Assembly (NCBI GenBank): GCA_934754975.1
Contig: CAKVKI010000004.1
Coordinates: 1 to 27,046, forward strand
Source of the DNA: an uncultured Alistipes sp.
Lineage (GTDB): Bacteria > Bacteroidota > Bacteroidia > Bacteroidales > Rikenellaceae
Direction: 5' to 3'
Length of the DNA stretch: 27,046 bases
The notes under the pieces are model-generated. The model was given only the letters and a program-made list of their open reading frames with translations, was not told the origin of the DNA and searched no databases. The translations under genes and the position numbers were made by a program. Positions 1-8,207 of the stretch are shown piece after piece. Positions within the stretch are counted from its first letter, which is position 1. Every line of letters starts with the position of its first letter.

Positions 1-3000
1 TGATGTAGATGGGCTGGCGTTTGGACGAGATCATGCCGTTGCCATAGAGACATATCGGCAGGATGTCCAGCCCGAGTTCCGCCGCGAGGTAGAAGGCGCC
101 CTTGTGGAAACGCTTGATCCTGCCGTCGGCCGAGCGCGTGCCTTCGGGGAAGACGATCACGCTGTATCCTTCGGCGACCTTCTGCGCGAGCGCCGGGGCG
201 AGGTGTTCGTACCCGTCCGCAGCGTGGTAGAAACCCAGGTAGCGGACGATGCGTCCGAAGACCGGCGAACGCCATACCCAGCCGTTGGTCACCATCACCG
301 CCTTGGGACAGATGCTCAGCAGTACGAGTATGTCGATGAACGACTGATGGTTGGCGATTACCACCGCCGGTTCGGCGAATGTCTCGCCCGCGTCGTTCAG
401 GCGGATGGTTTTGGTGGTGACCATCGCCCGCAGGAATCCCCGCGTCATGTGGTGGATCGACCACTGCACGATGCGCTGCTTGCGGCGGCGTGCCATCGGC
501 AGGGGCCAGAGCGTGAAGATCAGCGCCTGCAGCAGCTGGCATCCCGTCACGAACAGCCCGAATGCGTAGAGGGTGTTGAGCAGGCTGCCCAGCGTATAGG
601 GCGCGCCGCCTTTTTCGGTCTGCGACGAGACGAGCATCCGGAACAGCACGGGCTGTACGGTATAGGAGACCAGCACCACGGCGACGATGCCGAAGAGCGA
701 GATCAGCGCCAGCGAATGAAGCGCCGGATGCCGCGCGAAGATCAGTGCGCCCAGTCCCACGACGACCGTGAAGGCCGAGAAGAAGATGGCCGTCTTGTGC
801 GTGTCGAGCATCCTGCGCCCGGTTTTGTACTCGCTCAGCAGTCCGTCCATGATGAAGATGCTGAAGTCGTCGCCGATGCCGAATATGAAGGTCGAGAGGA
901 TGATCGTCACGATGTTGAACTCGATGCCCAGCATGGCCATCAGTCCGAGGATGATGACCCACCCGACGGCCATCGGCAGCAGCGACATCAGCGTCAGTTC
1001 GATCCGGCCGTAACAGAGGAACAGCGCCAGAGTGACCAGGATCGACGAGATCGAGAGGATCAGGTAAAAGTTGTGATTCACGCTCCGCGCCATTTTCCCG
1101 GCGTAGAACGCCCGGTCTGCGACCACGATGTCGTCCGTTGCCGAAAATGCCGCGTACACCTCGTGCTTGCAGCTGTCGGCCAGCGTTACGTGGCTCAGGA
1201 ATATGGGGGACTTCTCCTGCCCGTCGATCCATTCGCGGAATACGTCGCGCGCCGCCGCGGACGCGTAGTCGAGCGGGCCGTACTCCTTTTCGGTCAGCCT
1301 CAGCGCGCCGTCGAACGCACCGTCGGCGAAGCCGTAGCGTTTTTCCGCCTCCCGAATCCCCGCGCGGACCGTTTCCCGCCGCTGCGGAGTCCAGAATTTC
1401 CGCCACCGTTCCAGCCGCCGCTGTTGTTCGGCGCTGTCCACCACGAACGATGCGATGCCGGCGTAGGAGTCGATTTTCCCGGCCTGTTTGAGCGAGTCGA
1501 GCCGCCGGCCCATGCGCAGGTAGCTAGCGACGGCTTCGCCCTGCGTGTCGGCCGTGGTGATGAAGAGTACCTTCGAGCGCGCTCCGTCTTCGTTGGTCAG
1601 CCTGCTCAGCCGCTCCTGCGCCGGGGCCAGCCGGGGCGGGTTGTAGTTCAGGTGCATCATGTCGCTGTCGAAGCCGATGCGGTTGAAGAAGAAGAGACAG
1701 ATGAACGTGAGCAGTAGGATCGCCGCCACCAGCGGGCGGTTCCGGTCGGGGCGCATTCCCGTAAGCCGCTCCACCCGTTCCAGCACGGCGGACCCCCCCC
1801 CGCGATTCTCCTTACGGATCAGGTGGGGAAGCAGCACCAGGCTGAAAAGCGTCGTTCCGACCAGCGTCAGCGATGCGAACAGCCCGAAGTCGCGCAGCAG
1901 CTGCGAATCGGTGAAGAGCAGTCCCGCGAAGGCTCCGATGGTCGTTATGCTGCCGATGGTCAGCGGATAGGCCAGGTCGCGGATGATCTGCCGCGGGTCG
2001 TGGCAGTGGTTCGCATGGCAGAGGATATGGATCGAATAGCTCAGCGCGATGCCGACCACGACGGTTCCCGCGCCGACGGCGATCGACGAAATCGTATGGC
2101 ACAGCAGCGACATGAGCGCCAGCGCGAACAGGGCGCCGAGCGCCACGGGAATCAGGGCCAGCAGGACCGAAAGTTTGTTGCGGAACGAGAGGGTGATGAA
2201 CACCACGATAATCAGGATGGCGATGTTGAGCGTCAGCATCATGTCGCGCTTGATCTGTCGGGCGTTGTAGGCCGCCACGGCGGGTCCTCCGTAATAATCC
2301 GCCGTGATTCCTGCGGCGGCGTATTCGGCGTTCAGCCCCTCCAGCGCCGACTCGATCCGTTCGATCAGCCGGTCGCCGACGCCCGTGTCGCCGCTCTGGT
2401 AGTGCGGTGATATAAAGACCAGCAGCGTGGTCATGTCCTTCGAGAAGAGGTAGTCGTCGCAGAGCGTATAGCTGCCTCCGATGTTCAGCTCCTGCAGCTT
2501 GCCCAGCGCGCCGAACGACAGCCCCAGCGGATCGTCGTAGATGTATTCGTCGATAAATCCCCCGACGGGCGACAGCAGGCGGCGGTAGTTGCCCTCCATC
2601 GCCTGTGCGATGCCCCGCGGGGTGACGAGCGTGTCCATGCGGGCGTAATCCGCTTCCGAAAGCAGCAGCGGCAGGTTGCCCTGCAGGAACGACCGCATGC
2701 CGTCCGCCAGTTCGCTGCCGAACGTCGCTTCGACTTCGGCATAACGCCTGAAGAGCGTGTCGGCGTTGAGCCGCGCCGCCAGCGAATCGGCGCAGGCCAT
2801 CATCTCGTCGGCCTTCTCCGCCGCATCTTCCCCGGCATTTATCATCACGGCGATCTTGTCCTTGATCTTCAGGTTCGAGAACGCCGCGGCCGCCTTCCGC
2901 TCCCCGTCGGGGAAGAATCCGGTGATGTTTTCGCTGAACCGCAGCTGCAGTGCGGCCCAGCCCATCGCCACGACCAGCGCTCCCAGCAGCGCATAGAGCA

Positions 3001-3052
3001 GTGTGCGGCGGGATTCGAAGAAGTCGTACAGGGCGATGAAGAATTTATTCAT
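1..3052 (-). CDS. MMPL/RND-type lipid exporter fused to a PlsC-type acyltransferase (3' end beyond window)
   Basis: Reading from the ATG at 3052 toward position 1, the frame is open for about 1017 codons and has no stop inside the window, so the C-terminus is missing. Residues 1 to about 805 form a two-half RND/MMPL permease: an N-terminal membrane helix (about 18-36), a large periplasmic loop, a helix bundle, then a second loop and bundle containing the GIGDDFSIF segment typical of this family. From about residue 850 an acyltransferase domain follows, with NHQSFID (HX4D) near residue 900 and FPEGTRS near residue 968, both diagnostic of PlsC/LPLAT enzymes. MMPL exporters are common in aryl-polyene and flexirubin clusters. 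The inferred job is export of the finished lipid together with an acyl transfer. The ATG overlaps the end of the glycosyltransferase gene. A run of nine G on the coding strand (window 1793-1801) encodes Gly-Gly-Gly between the two halves and is in frame here. Confidence 0.9.
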   Translation of the reverse strand, partial: MNKFFIALYDFFESRRTLLYALLGALVVAMGWAALQLRFSENITGFFPDGERKAAAAFSNLKIKDKIAVMINAGEDAAEKADEMMACADSLAARLNADTLFRRYAEVEATFGSELADGMRSFLQGNLPLLLSEADYARMDTLVTPRGIAQAMEGNYRRLLSPVGGFIDEYIYDDPLGLSFGALGKLQELNIGGSYTLCDDYLFSKDMTTLLVFISPHYQSGDTGVGDRLIERIESALEGLNAEYAAAGITADYYGGPAVAAYNARQIKRDMMLTLNIAILIIVVFITLSFRNKLSVLLALIPVALGALFALALMSLLCHTISSIAVGAGTVVVGIALSYSIHILCHANHCHDPRQIIRDLAYPLTIGSITTIGAFAGLLFTDSQLLRDFGLFASLTLVGTTLFSLVLLPHLIRKENRGGGSAVLERVERLTGMRPDRNRPLVAAILLLTFICLFFFNRIGFDSDMMHLNYNPPRLAPAQERLSRLTNEDGARSKVLFITTADTQGEAVASYLRMGRRLDSLKQAGKIDSYAGIASFVVDSAEQQRRLERWRKFWTPQRRETVRAGIREAEKRYGFADGAFDGALRLTEKEYGPLDYASAAARDVFREWIDGQEKSPIFLSHVTLADSCKHEVYAAFSATDDIVVADRAFYAGKMARSVNHNFYLILSISSILVTLALFLCYGRIELTLMSLLPMAVGWVIILGLMAMLGIEFNIVTIILSTFIFGIGDDFSIFIMDGLLSEYKTGRRMLDTHKTAIFFSAFTVVVGLGALIFARHPALHSLALISLFGIVAVVLVSYTVQPVLFRMLVSSQTEKGGAPYTLGSLLNTLYAFGLFVTGCQLLQALIFTLWPLPMARRRKQRIVQWSIHHMTRGFLRAMVTTKTIRLNDAGETFAEPAVVIANHQSFIDILVLLSICPKAVMVTNGWVWRSPVFGRIVRYLGFYHAADGYEHLAPALAQKVAEGYSVIVFPEGTRSADGRIKRFHKGAFYLAAELGLDILPICLYGNGMISSKRQPIYI
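1793..1801. repeat. C9/G9 homopolymer tract inside the MMPL exporter gene
   Basis: Nine consecutive C on the plus strand, read as nine G on the coding strand, encode three glycines at about residues 417-419. They lie at the junction between the two RND halves, and the frame is intact on both sides with nine bases. Loss or gain of one base would truncate the exporter and remove the acyltransferase domain. Confidence 0.85.
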
Positions 3053-4202
3053 GGCGGGGCGTGCGTTTACAGAAGACGAGCAGGGCGTAGCTGACCGCGG
3101 CGGCGGCGACCGCGCATACGGCGGCCATGACGAAACTGCCGACGATGTACTGGAACATGTCCGCGGCCGCCCTTTCGAGCGTGATGTCCGACAGCGACAG
3201 CGGCATTGCGCGCCGCAGTACCTGCGCGCCGGTCCAGTAGCTGCCGTAGAGGATGAAGGGGATCATCGGCGGGATGCTGATGTTCGAACTGAGGATCGCC
3301 ACGGCCTTGTTGAGCCGTGTGAAGTGGGCCGTAACCCCCGCCGCGATCATCTGATAGCCCCACAGCGGGGCGATGCCGAAGAAGATCCCCAGCCCGATCG
3401 AGGCGGCCAGCTGCGGATTCGAATCCCGCGAACGGGTGATGTTGTCCGCCACGAAACGCCGGATATTCTCTTTGGTGAGCGAGCGCAGGAACCGCCACGG
3501 ATAGTAGAACAGCAGGGCGCCCAGCACGAGGAACGTGTTGAGGATGCTGATGCGCGTGAAATCCTTGCCCGGGCGGAAGTGCGTCACGCGTTCGTCCTTT
3601 TCGGGGTAGAAGACGTTGACGGGGATGTTGCGCACGGCGATTCCCCGCCATGCGGCCCGTACCAACACCTCGACTTCGAATTCGTAGCGGCGCGTCAGGA
3701 ACCGCATGCCCTTCATCCGCCGTACGGGATAGAGCCGGAATCCCGACTGGGTATCGTCGAGCCGCATGCCGGTCTCGACGCGGAACCAGAAGTTCGAGAA
3801 TTTGTTGGCGAAGGTGTTCTTGCCCGGCATGTTGTCCGAGCGGAGGTTCCGGGCGCCTACCAGCAGCGCGTCGGGCGTCTTTTCGATCTCTTGGACGAAC
3901 TTCGGGATGTCCGACGCGAAGTGTTGTCCGTCCGAGTCGATCGTTATCATGTACCGGTAGCCGTGTTCTTCGGCATAGCGCAGTGCCCGGCGTATGGCGT
4001 ATCCCTTGCCGCGGTTCGGGGCGTAGGAGATCGTCTCGACGCCTTCGGCGGCCAGTATCTGCGCCGTCGAATCGGTCGAGCCGTCGTTTACGACCAGCAC
4101 GTGCGCACAGTAGCGGCGCACGTCGCCGATCACGCGGGCGACGGTTTTTTCGTTGTTGTAGGTCGGGATCACCGCCAGTATGTCGTTCCGGTCGTTTGTC
4201 AT
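3045..4202 (-). CDS. Family 2 glycosyltransferase with C-terminal DUF2062 membrane domain
   Basis: This 385-residue protein starts with a GT-A fold: PTYNNEKT near residue 13, NDGSTD at 39-44 and DSDGQH at 89-94. These are the nucleotide-sugar and metal-binding motifs of dolichyl-phosphate mannosyltransferase-like GT2 enzymes. The C-terminal part, about 245-375, has a glycine-rich hydrophobic segment and an SSNISIPPMIPF stretch typical of DUF2062, and ends in a membrane helix. The start codon overlaps the stop of the upstream dehydratase gene by 4 bases (ATGA), which suggests translational coupling. GT2-DUF2062 proteins recur in Bacteroidota aryl-polyene/flexirubin clusters. The acceptor is not visible from sequence; transfer of a sugar onto the polyene or its lipid anchor is an inference. 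Confidence 0.88.
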   Translation of the reverse strand: MTNDRNDILAVIPTYNNEKTVARVIGDVRRYCAHVLVVNDGSTDSTAQILAAEGVETISYAPNRGKGYAIRRALRYAEEHGYRYMITIDSDGQHFASDIPKFVQEIEKTPDALLVGARNLRSDNMPGKNTFANKFSNFWFRVETGMRLDDTQSGFRLYPVRRMKGMRFLTRRYEFEVEVLVRAAWRGIAVRNIPVNVFYPEKDERVTHFRPGKDFTRISILNTFLVLGALLFYYPWRFLRSLTKENIRRFVADNITRSRDSNPQLAASIGLGIFFGIAPLWGYQMIAAGVTAHFTRLNKAVAILSSNISIPPMIPFILYGSYWTGAQVLRRAMPLSLSDITLERAAADMFQYIVGSFVMAAVCAVAAAAVSYALLVFCKRTPRHE

Positions 4203-4567
4203 GGTTCGGGGGTGACGGTCGCTTTGAGTTTGAGAGCCGTTTTTTTGTTGTTTGTGATGACGCAGGTCACTTTTTTCGCCGCCGTGCCGTCGTCTGCGAG
4301 GCGGATGTCTATGTCGAGCAGGCCGTCCGCCTGCGGAACGATCATGCCGAGGAATTTACATTCGCGGATCGCCGTGAAGCGATATTTGCATCCCGTCCCC
4401 AGCTCCAGGCACTCCCGGACGATTTGCAGCGAGCAAACGCCCGGCAGTACGGGATTGCCGGGGAAGTGTCCCCCGTAGACCGGATGCGCCGCATCGAGCC
4501 GGACCCGGAATGCGAGGCGGCCGTCTGCCGAGAAGTAGTTGTCTATGTCGCTGAACAGTTTCTGCAT
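4199..4567 (-). CDS. FabZ/ApeI-like 3-hydroxyacyl-ACP dehydratase (hotdog fold)
   Basis: This 122-residue single hotdog-domain protein carries the FabZ/FabA-type active-site stretch GGHFPGNPVLPG at about residues 32-43 (His34), followed by a Glu at residue 52 in the central helix. It would remove water from 3-hydroxyacyl-ACP to give the 2-enoyl-ACP. With no enoyl reductase seen in the window, repeated use would give a conjugated polyene. ApeI-type dehydratases in aryl-polyene clusters look like this. The gene lies 18 bases after the LolA-like gene and overlaps the glycosyltransferase gene by 4 bases. The second dehydratase of the operon (10600-11040) is of a different subtype. Confidence 0.87.
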   Translation of the reverse strand: MQKLFSDIDNYFSADGRLAFRVRLDAAHPVYGGHFPGNPVLPGVCSLQIVRECLELGTGCKYRFTAIRECKFLGMIVPQADGLLDIDIRLADDGTAAKKVTCVITNNKKTALKLKATVTPEP

Positions 4568-4585
4568 CTGAGTCGGGATCGGCGG

Positions 4586-5200
4586 TCAGGGGTTGAATTT
4601 CGCGGGATCGACCGCGAGGTTGAATTGTTTGTTGCGGAACTCGTAGACCGAATGTCCGCCTTCGGTTTCGTTCAGTTCCATCCGGTCGAGCGTCATGTTC
4701 TCCATGTCGAAGCGGAGCGTGATCGAGTCGATGTATTTGCGGGCGCGGCGCGACAGGGGCGTCATCTGTACGGTCCCCGCGCCCTCCGTTTCGTCGTAGC
4801 CGATCTGCCACCCCTCGCCGAACTGCGTGAGGTCGCCCGTCATGCTGGCGCGGATCATCAGCGCGACCTGCTGCAGCATGGGATTGGCCGAGGTCGCGGT
4901 TTCTGTCACCTGCCCGGCGGTCCTGAGGATGATGCGGTCGTCGCGGATGATGACCTTGTCGCCCGCAGGCTCGGTGTATTCGAGCGCCATGGCTTTGGCG
5001 TTGTCGTAGTAGAAACGGCCTTTGAGTTCGATTTCGCTCTTCATGCGGCGGACCTGCCGGTGCTGCGTGAAGTCGCACTGAATGGTCCTGTTCTCGCGGC
5101 TGGCTTGGGCGAGCCGCTCCCGGAACGAGTCGGGCAGCTGCCCTTGGGCCGTCAGCGCCGACAGCAGTGCGAGGGGGATTAGCAGGGTGGTTATTTTCAT
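4586..5200 (-). CDS. LolA-like periplasmic lipoprotein/lipid carrier
   Basis: The 204-residue product begins with a clear signal peptide (MKITTLLIPLALLSALTAQG) and continues as a LolA/LolA-like half-barrel: CDFTQHRQV near residue 42, a GRFYYD segment near 61, and several alternating beta-strand stretches. LolA-like proteins accompany MMPL exporters in aryl-polyene clusters, where they are thought to carry the hydrophobic product across the periplasm to the outer membrane. The start codon overlaps the deacetylase stop by 4 bases. It could also be a general LolA paralogue, but its place in the operon argues for a dedicated partner of the MMPL exporter. Confidence 0.88.
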   Translation of the reverse strand: MKITTLLIPLALLSALTAQGQLPDSFRERLAQASRENRTIQCDFTQHRQVRRMKSEIELKGRFYYDNAKAMALEYTEPAGDKVIIRDDRIILRTAGQVTETATSANPMLQQVALMIRASMTGDLTQFGEGWQIGYDETEGAGTVQMTPLSRRARKYIDSITLRFDMENMTLDRMELNETEGGHSVYEFRNKQFNLAVDPAKFNP

Positions 5201-5883
5201 GGTTTTTCGATTTTAAACAGTTCGCATATGGTCGCCGTGCCGTAGCCGCATCGTTTCAGGTCGTCGAGAACCAGCCCGAGCAGCCGCTCCGCGCCGGGAC
5301 GGTTGTCGTGCAGCAGGATCACCTTGCCGTCGCCCAGCCGGCGGCCGATGCGCTTCGCCACGGCTTCGCGGCTACGGCGCAGGAGCGTGTCGAACGAGCG
5401 GATGCTCCACCCGATGCAGCGGCTCTGCGTCCGCTTCACGGCCCGCGCCACCATCGGGTTGGTAACCCCGAACGGCGGCCGGAAAAGGTGCGTCTCCACG
5501 CCGGCGATTTGTCTGAGCGACTCCCTGCACCGCAGGATGTCGGCCGTCATCGCCCGGCTGCTCCGCATCGGGAACCCGGCGGCATGCTCCCAGGTGTGTA
5601 CGCCTATGTCGTGTCCTTCGGCGGCGATGCGGCGCACCAGATCCGGATGCCGCTCGGCCCTGGCGCCGACCAGGAAGAACGTCGCCCGCACGCCCCGCTC
5701 CCGGAGCAGGTCCAGCACGCGGGGCGTCCGTTCGGGGTCCGGTCCGTCGTCGAACGTCAGCGCGACGACCCGTCCCGCGGCCCGGTTGCGGCACAGCGTG
5801 CGGACGTACGCCCCCAGCCGTATCTGGTAGGAGCAGTAGAACAGGACGAATCCCGCGGCGATCAGGACGGCGGCTACATACAT
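5197..5883 (-). CDS. NodB-type polysaccharide deacetylase, membrane-anchored
   Basis: The 228-residue protein has an N-terminal membrane helix (about 3-18) and then a NodB homology domain with all main motifs: TFDDGPD at 43-49 (Asp45 and Asp46), HTWEH at 96-100 (the two metal-binding His), RPPFG at 135-139 and LLHD with His192. A metal-dependent deacetylase active on an N-acetylated sugar outside the cytoplasmic membrane is predicted. The ATG overlaps the stop of the chain-length-factor-like gene by 10 bases. Carbohydrate deacetylases are not core polyene genes. Here, with the GT2 protein, it may tailor a sugar on the product or on the envelope; that link is inferred from context. Confidence 0.9.
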   Translation of the reverse strand: MYVAAVLIAAGFVLFYCSYQIRLGAYVRTLCRNRAAGRVVALTFDDGPDPERTPRVLDLLRERGVRATFFLVGARAERHPDLVRRIAAEGHDIGVHTWEHAAGFPMRSSRAMTADILRCRESLRQIAGVETHLFRPPFGVTNPMVARAVKRTQSRCIGWSIRSFDTLLRRSREAVAKRIGRRLGDGKVILLHDNRPGAERLLGLVLDDLKRCGYGTATICELFKIEKP

Positions 5884-6791
5884 ATCAGTTCGACGGCCGA
5901 TTCGGTGCGGCCCGAGAAATCGTTGTAAAGCGTGATTTTACGTCCGGCATTCTCCGCAACCGCCTGCCGGAACACTTCGGCGATCGCTGTAAAGTGCGGC
6001 TTGACGCCGGTTTGCGAAGCCCGTATCGCCCGGCCTTCGGACGCTTCCGCGCCGGCTTGCCCGATGCAGGCGTTTTTGTCTCCGTATGCCTTTCCGCCGG
6101 CTTCGCCTTCGTGTGTTTTTCCGTCGGGGGCTTCGGCGCGGGGCTTCTCTTCCCTGCCCGTTTCTTCCTCCGCCGGACAGCCGCCGTCCGCCGCCGGAGT
6201 TCCGGCCGGGATGCGGATTCCCGTAATTGCGGCGACAGAACAGTCGAACCTCTCGGCCGTCAAAACGAAGAATACCGACGATTCGCCCCAGGCTCCCTCC
6301 CGCGCGACGCGGAGCCGCTGCAGGACTTTCTCGACCGAGGGCGTCGTCTCGTCGAATGCGCCGACCAGCACGGCCCGCGACCAGCCCGCGCCGATGCGCA
6401 GCGCGGCGTCCGTGAGCGCGTTTTCGAAACTCGTCCAGCGGTGGGCGTAGGTGGTGTTGTAACAGTGCATTCCGCGCAGCAGGGCGATCTGTGCGCCGAC
6501 CGTGTTGAAGGTCGATTGGATGAACGGCGTGGGGTTGAGCATCGTCTCATCGCCTGCGATCAGCCCGTCGAGGAATTTCTCGCTGTCGGCGATGCACCCC
6601 AGTCCCGTCGCGGTGACTATCGCGTCGATCTGTGCGCGGTTGCCGAATTCCAGCAGCGATTCGATGCCGGCGGCCACGCCCGACTTCACGACGCGGCTCA
6701 TCCGCCGCCGCAGGTTCATCTCGGGAATCAGGACCTTGATGTCGCTGCGCAGCTCCGCGCCCGATGTTATGCAATTGACGTATATCTTCAT
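5874..6791 (-). CDS. Ketosynthase-like protein without active-site Cys (ApeC/chain-length-factor type)
   Basis: The 305-residue protein resembles the N-terminal half of a beta-ketoacyl synthase (Ketoacyl-synt_2 type), with the core strand segment AVLVGAFDE at about 140-148. The position where the ketosynthase nucleophile should lie, about residues 117-120, has no Cys, and the catalytic His motifs of a full ketosynthase are absent. ApeC-type partners in aryl-polyene systems are similar half-length, Cys-less subunits that pair with an active ketosynthase. Residues about 198-263 form a low-complexity insertion rich in Gly, Ala, Glu and Lys, before the domain resumes at KPHFTAIAEVF. The ATG at 6791 overlaps the preceding ketosynthase stop by 4 bases; longer upstream extensions would read through that gene in another frame and are not used. 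Confidence 0.82.
   Translation of the reverse strand: MKIYVNCITSGAELRSDIKVLIPEMNLRRRMSRVVKSGVAAGIESLLEFGNRAQIDAIVTATGLGCIADSEKFLDGLIAGDETMLNPTPFIQSTFNTVGAQIALLRGMHCYNTTYAHRWTSFENALTDAALRIGAGWSRAVLVGAFDETTPSVEKVLQRLRVAREGAWGESSVFFVLTAERFDCSVAAITGIRIPAGTPAADGGCPAEEETGREEKPRAEAPDGKTHEGEAGGKAYGDKNACIGQAGAEASEGRAIRASQTGVKPHFTAIAEVFRQAVAENAGRKITLYNDFSGRTESAVELICM
6003..6200 (-). repeat. Low-complexity insertion with weak 15-bp periodicity in the chain-length-factor-like gene
   Basis: Cut into 15-base steps, this stretch gives units such as cggcttcgccttcgt, cgtatgcctttccgc and cggacgcttccgcgc that share a common pattern but are diverged. It encodes about 66 residues of Gly/Ala/Glu/Lys-rich sequence, with repeated segments like EGEAGGKAYG and QAGAEASEGR, in a protein whose flanks look like folded ketosynthase sequence. 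Period and unit borders are judged by eye. Confidence 0.5.
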
Positions 6792-7951
6792 TTTGCGAAT
6801 ATCAGAGTGGAACAGTTTCCGCCGAATCCGAACGAATTGGACAGCACCGAATTTACGGCTGCGGATTCCGTCTCCGCGACGGGCCGCAGCCCCAGTTCCG
6901 GAATCGGCTCCGCGAATCCGGGATTTCCGTAGCGCAGTCCGTGCCGGACGGCCAGCGCCGACAGCACGGCTTCGATGCCGCCCGCCGCGGCCAGCGCGTG
7001 CCCGGTGAAGCCCTTCGTCGAACTGAAGGGCGGCACCTTCCCGCCGAACAGCCGCCGCAGGGCGGCGCCTTCGGTCAGGTCGTTGTTCGGGGTCGCCGTG
7101 CCGTGGACGTTGATGTAGTCCACGCTTTCCAGTCCGCTCCGGGCCACCGCTTCGGCCATGGCGCGGTACGCCCCCTCGCCCGTCTCGGACGAAGCGGTCT
7201 GGTGGTGGGCGTCGTTGGCGTTGGCGTACCCCGCAAGGCGGCAGTAGGAGCGCATGCCCGGCGCTTCGCGTGCGAGGACGACATATCCGGCCCCTTCGCC
7301 CAGATTCAGCCCTGCGCGCGTGGCGTCGAACGGGCGGCACCGCTCCCGGTCGAGAATCGAGAGCGAGTTGAATCCGTTGAGCGTGAAGCGGCAAAGCGCG
7401 TCCGTGCCTCCGGCCACGACATAATCGGCCATGTCGTTTTCGAGCAGCAAGGCTCCGGTGATGATGGCGTTCGCGGCCGACGAACAGGCCGTGCTGACGG
7501 TCGCCGTGTAACCCGTGACGCCGCAGTACTCCGCGATCCGGCGGGTGCTGTCGGCGCAGTCGTGCCCCGCCACTGAACGCAGGCGGCCTCTGCCGTTGTC
7601 CGACCGGAAGTCGCGGTAGAAATTCTCCGTGAGGTCCATGCCGCCGACCGAGGTCCCCGAAACGAGGGCCACGCGCGCCGCGGCGGGAATCGCCGCATCG
7701 GCCACGGCCTGCGCCGCGGCGATCATCCCCAGCAGGGCCGTGCGCGAAGGGGTCTCGCGCGCCGGAATGCCGAGCAGTTCGCCGAGCGCCCGGTTGTCGC
7801 GCCGGACCTCTCCGACGGGCACGTCGACGGCCGAGCGGAGAAGCGTCGGCTTCCCGATTCCGCTGCGTCCGGCCCGCAGGGCCGCCAGCGTCTCCCCGGC
7901 CCCGTTGCCGAGTGCCGAGATGATTCCTATGCCCCGGACGGCTATGTTCAT
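6788..7951 (-). CDS. Beta-ketoacyl-ACP synthase (FabF/FabB type, condensing enzyme)
   Basis: The 387-residue protein is a complete thiolase-fold ketosynthase. The nucleophile lies in STACSSAAN (Cys156), the first catalytic His in NVHGTATP (His283), and the Lys/His pair in KGFTGHALAAAG (Lys313, His318). The C-terminal FGFGGNCST loop is also present. It condenses malonyl-ACP with a growing acyl chain. The ATG overlaps the carrier-protein stop by 4 bases, and its own stop overlaps the start of the Cys-less partner gene by 4 bases. That arrangement suggests the two form a ketosynthase/chain-length-factor pair, as in the ApeO/ApeC complex of aryl-polyene systems. Confidence 0.93.
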   Translation of the reverse strand: MNIAVRGIGIISALGNGAGETLAALRAGRSGIGKPTLLRSAVDVPVGEVRRDNRALGELLGIPARETPSRTALLGMIAAAQAVADAAIPAAARVALVSGTSVGGMDLTENFYRDFRSDNGRGRLRSVAGHDCADSTRRIAEYCGVTGYTATVSTACSSAANAIITGALLLENDMADYVVAGGTDALCRFTLNGFNSLSILDRERCRPFDATRAGLNLGEGAGYVVLAREAPGMRSYCRLAGYANANDAHHQTASSETGEGAYRAMAEAVARSGLESVDYINVHGTATPNNDLTEGAALRRLFGGKVPPFSSTKGFTGHALAAAGGIEAVLSALAVRHGLRYGNPGFAEPIPELGLRPVAETESAAVNSVLSNSFGFGGNCSTLIFAK

Positions 7952-8202
7952 TTGCGGTTTTTACGGATATAGTCGGCCAGCGTGGCGACCGAGTGGAATA
8001 TCGGTTTGGCTTCGGCCGGGTTGGCCAGCCGGATGCCGTAGTGTTTTTCGAGCAGGAGCGTGATTTCGAGGGCGTCGATCGAATCCAGTCCGAGTCCGTC
8101 GCCGAACAGCGGCGCGTCGGTGCCGATCTCTTCGGCGGTAATCTCCTCCAGGTTCAGCGCTTCGATAATCTGCTGTTTGAGTTGCAGTTCCAGGTCTTCC
8201 AT
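7948..8202 (-). CDS. Acyl carrier protein (ACP2 of the polyene operon)
   Basis: The 84-residue acidic helical protein carries GLGLDSIDALE around Ser41, the site for 4'-phosphopantetheine attachment. Length and helix pattern fit a stand-alone ACP. It lies 5 bases after the fused ketosynthase gene and overlaps the next ketosynthase by 4 bases. It differs from the other carrier protein at 13302-13550, which has DSLD. The two may serve different steps, for example starter loading and chain extension, but sequence alone does not assign them. Confidence 0.93.
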   Translation of the reverse strand: MEDLELQLKQQIIEALNLEEITAEEIGTDAPLFGDGLGLDSIDALEITLLLEKHYGIRLANPAEAKPIFHSVATLADYIRKNRK

Positions 8203-8207
8203 CGTAT

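Noticed and set aside
104..1717. Long plus-strand reading frame of 537 codons at the left end
   Set aside because: It is rich in Arg, His, Gln and Asp with no domain pattern and lies opposite the MMPL-acyltransferase gene, whose motifs are clear. High GC produces such antisense frames throughout the window.
1793..1801. Frameshift in the MMPL exporter at the C9 tract
   Set aside because: Translation by hand stays in one frame on both sides of the tract (ENR-GGG-SAVLERVE), so this copy is intact; the gene lacks a stop only because it leaves the window.
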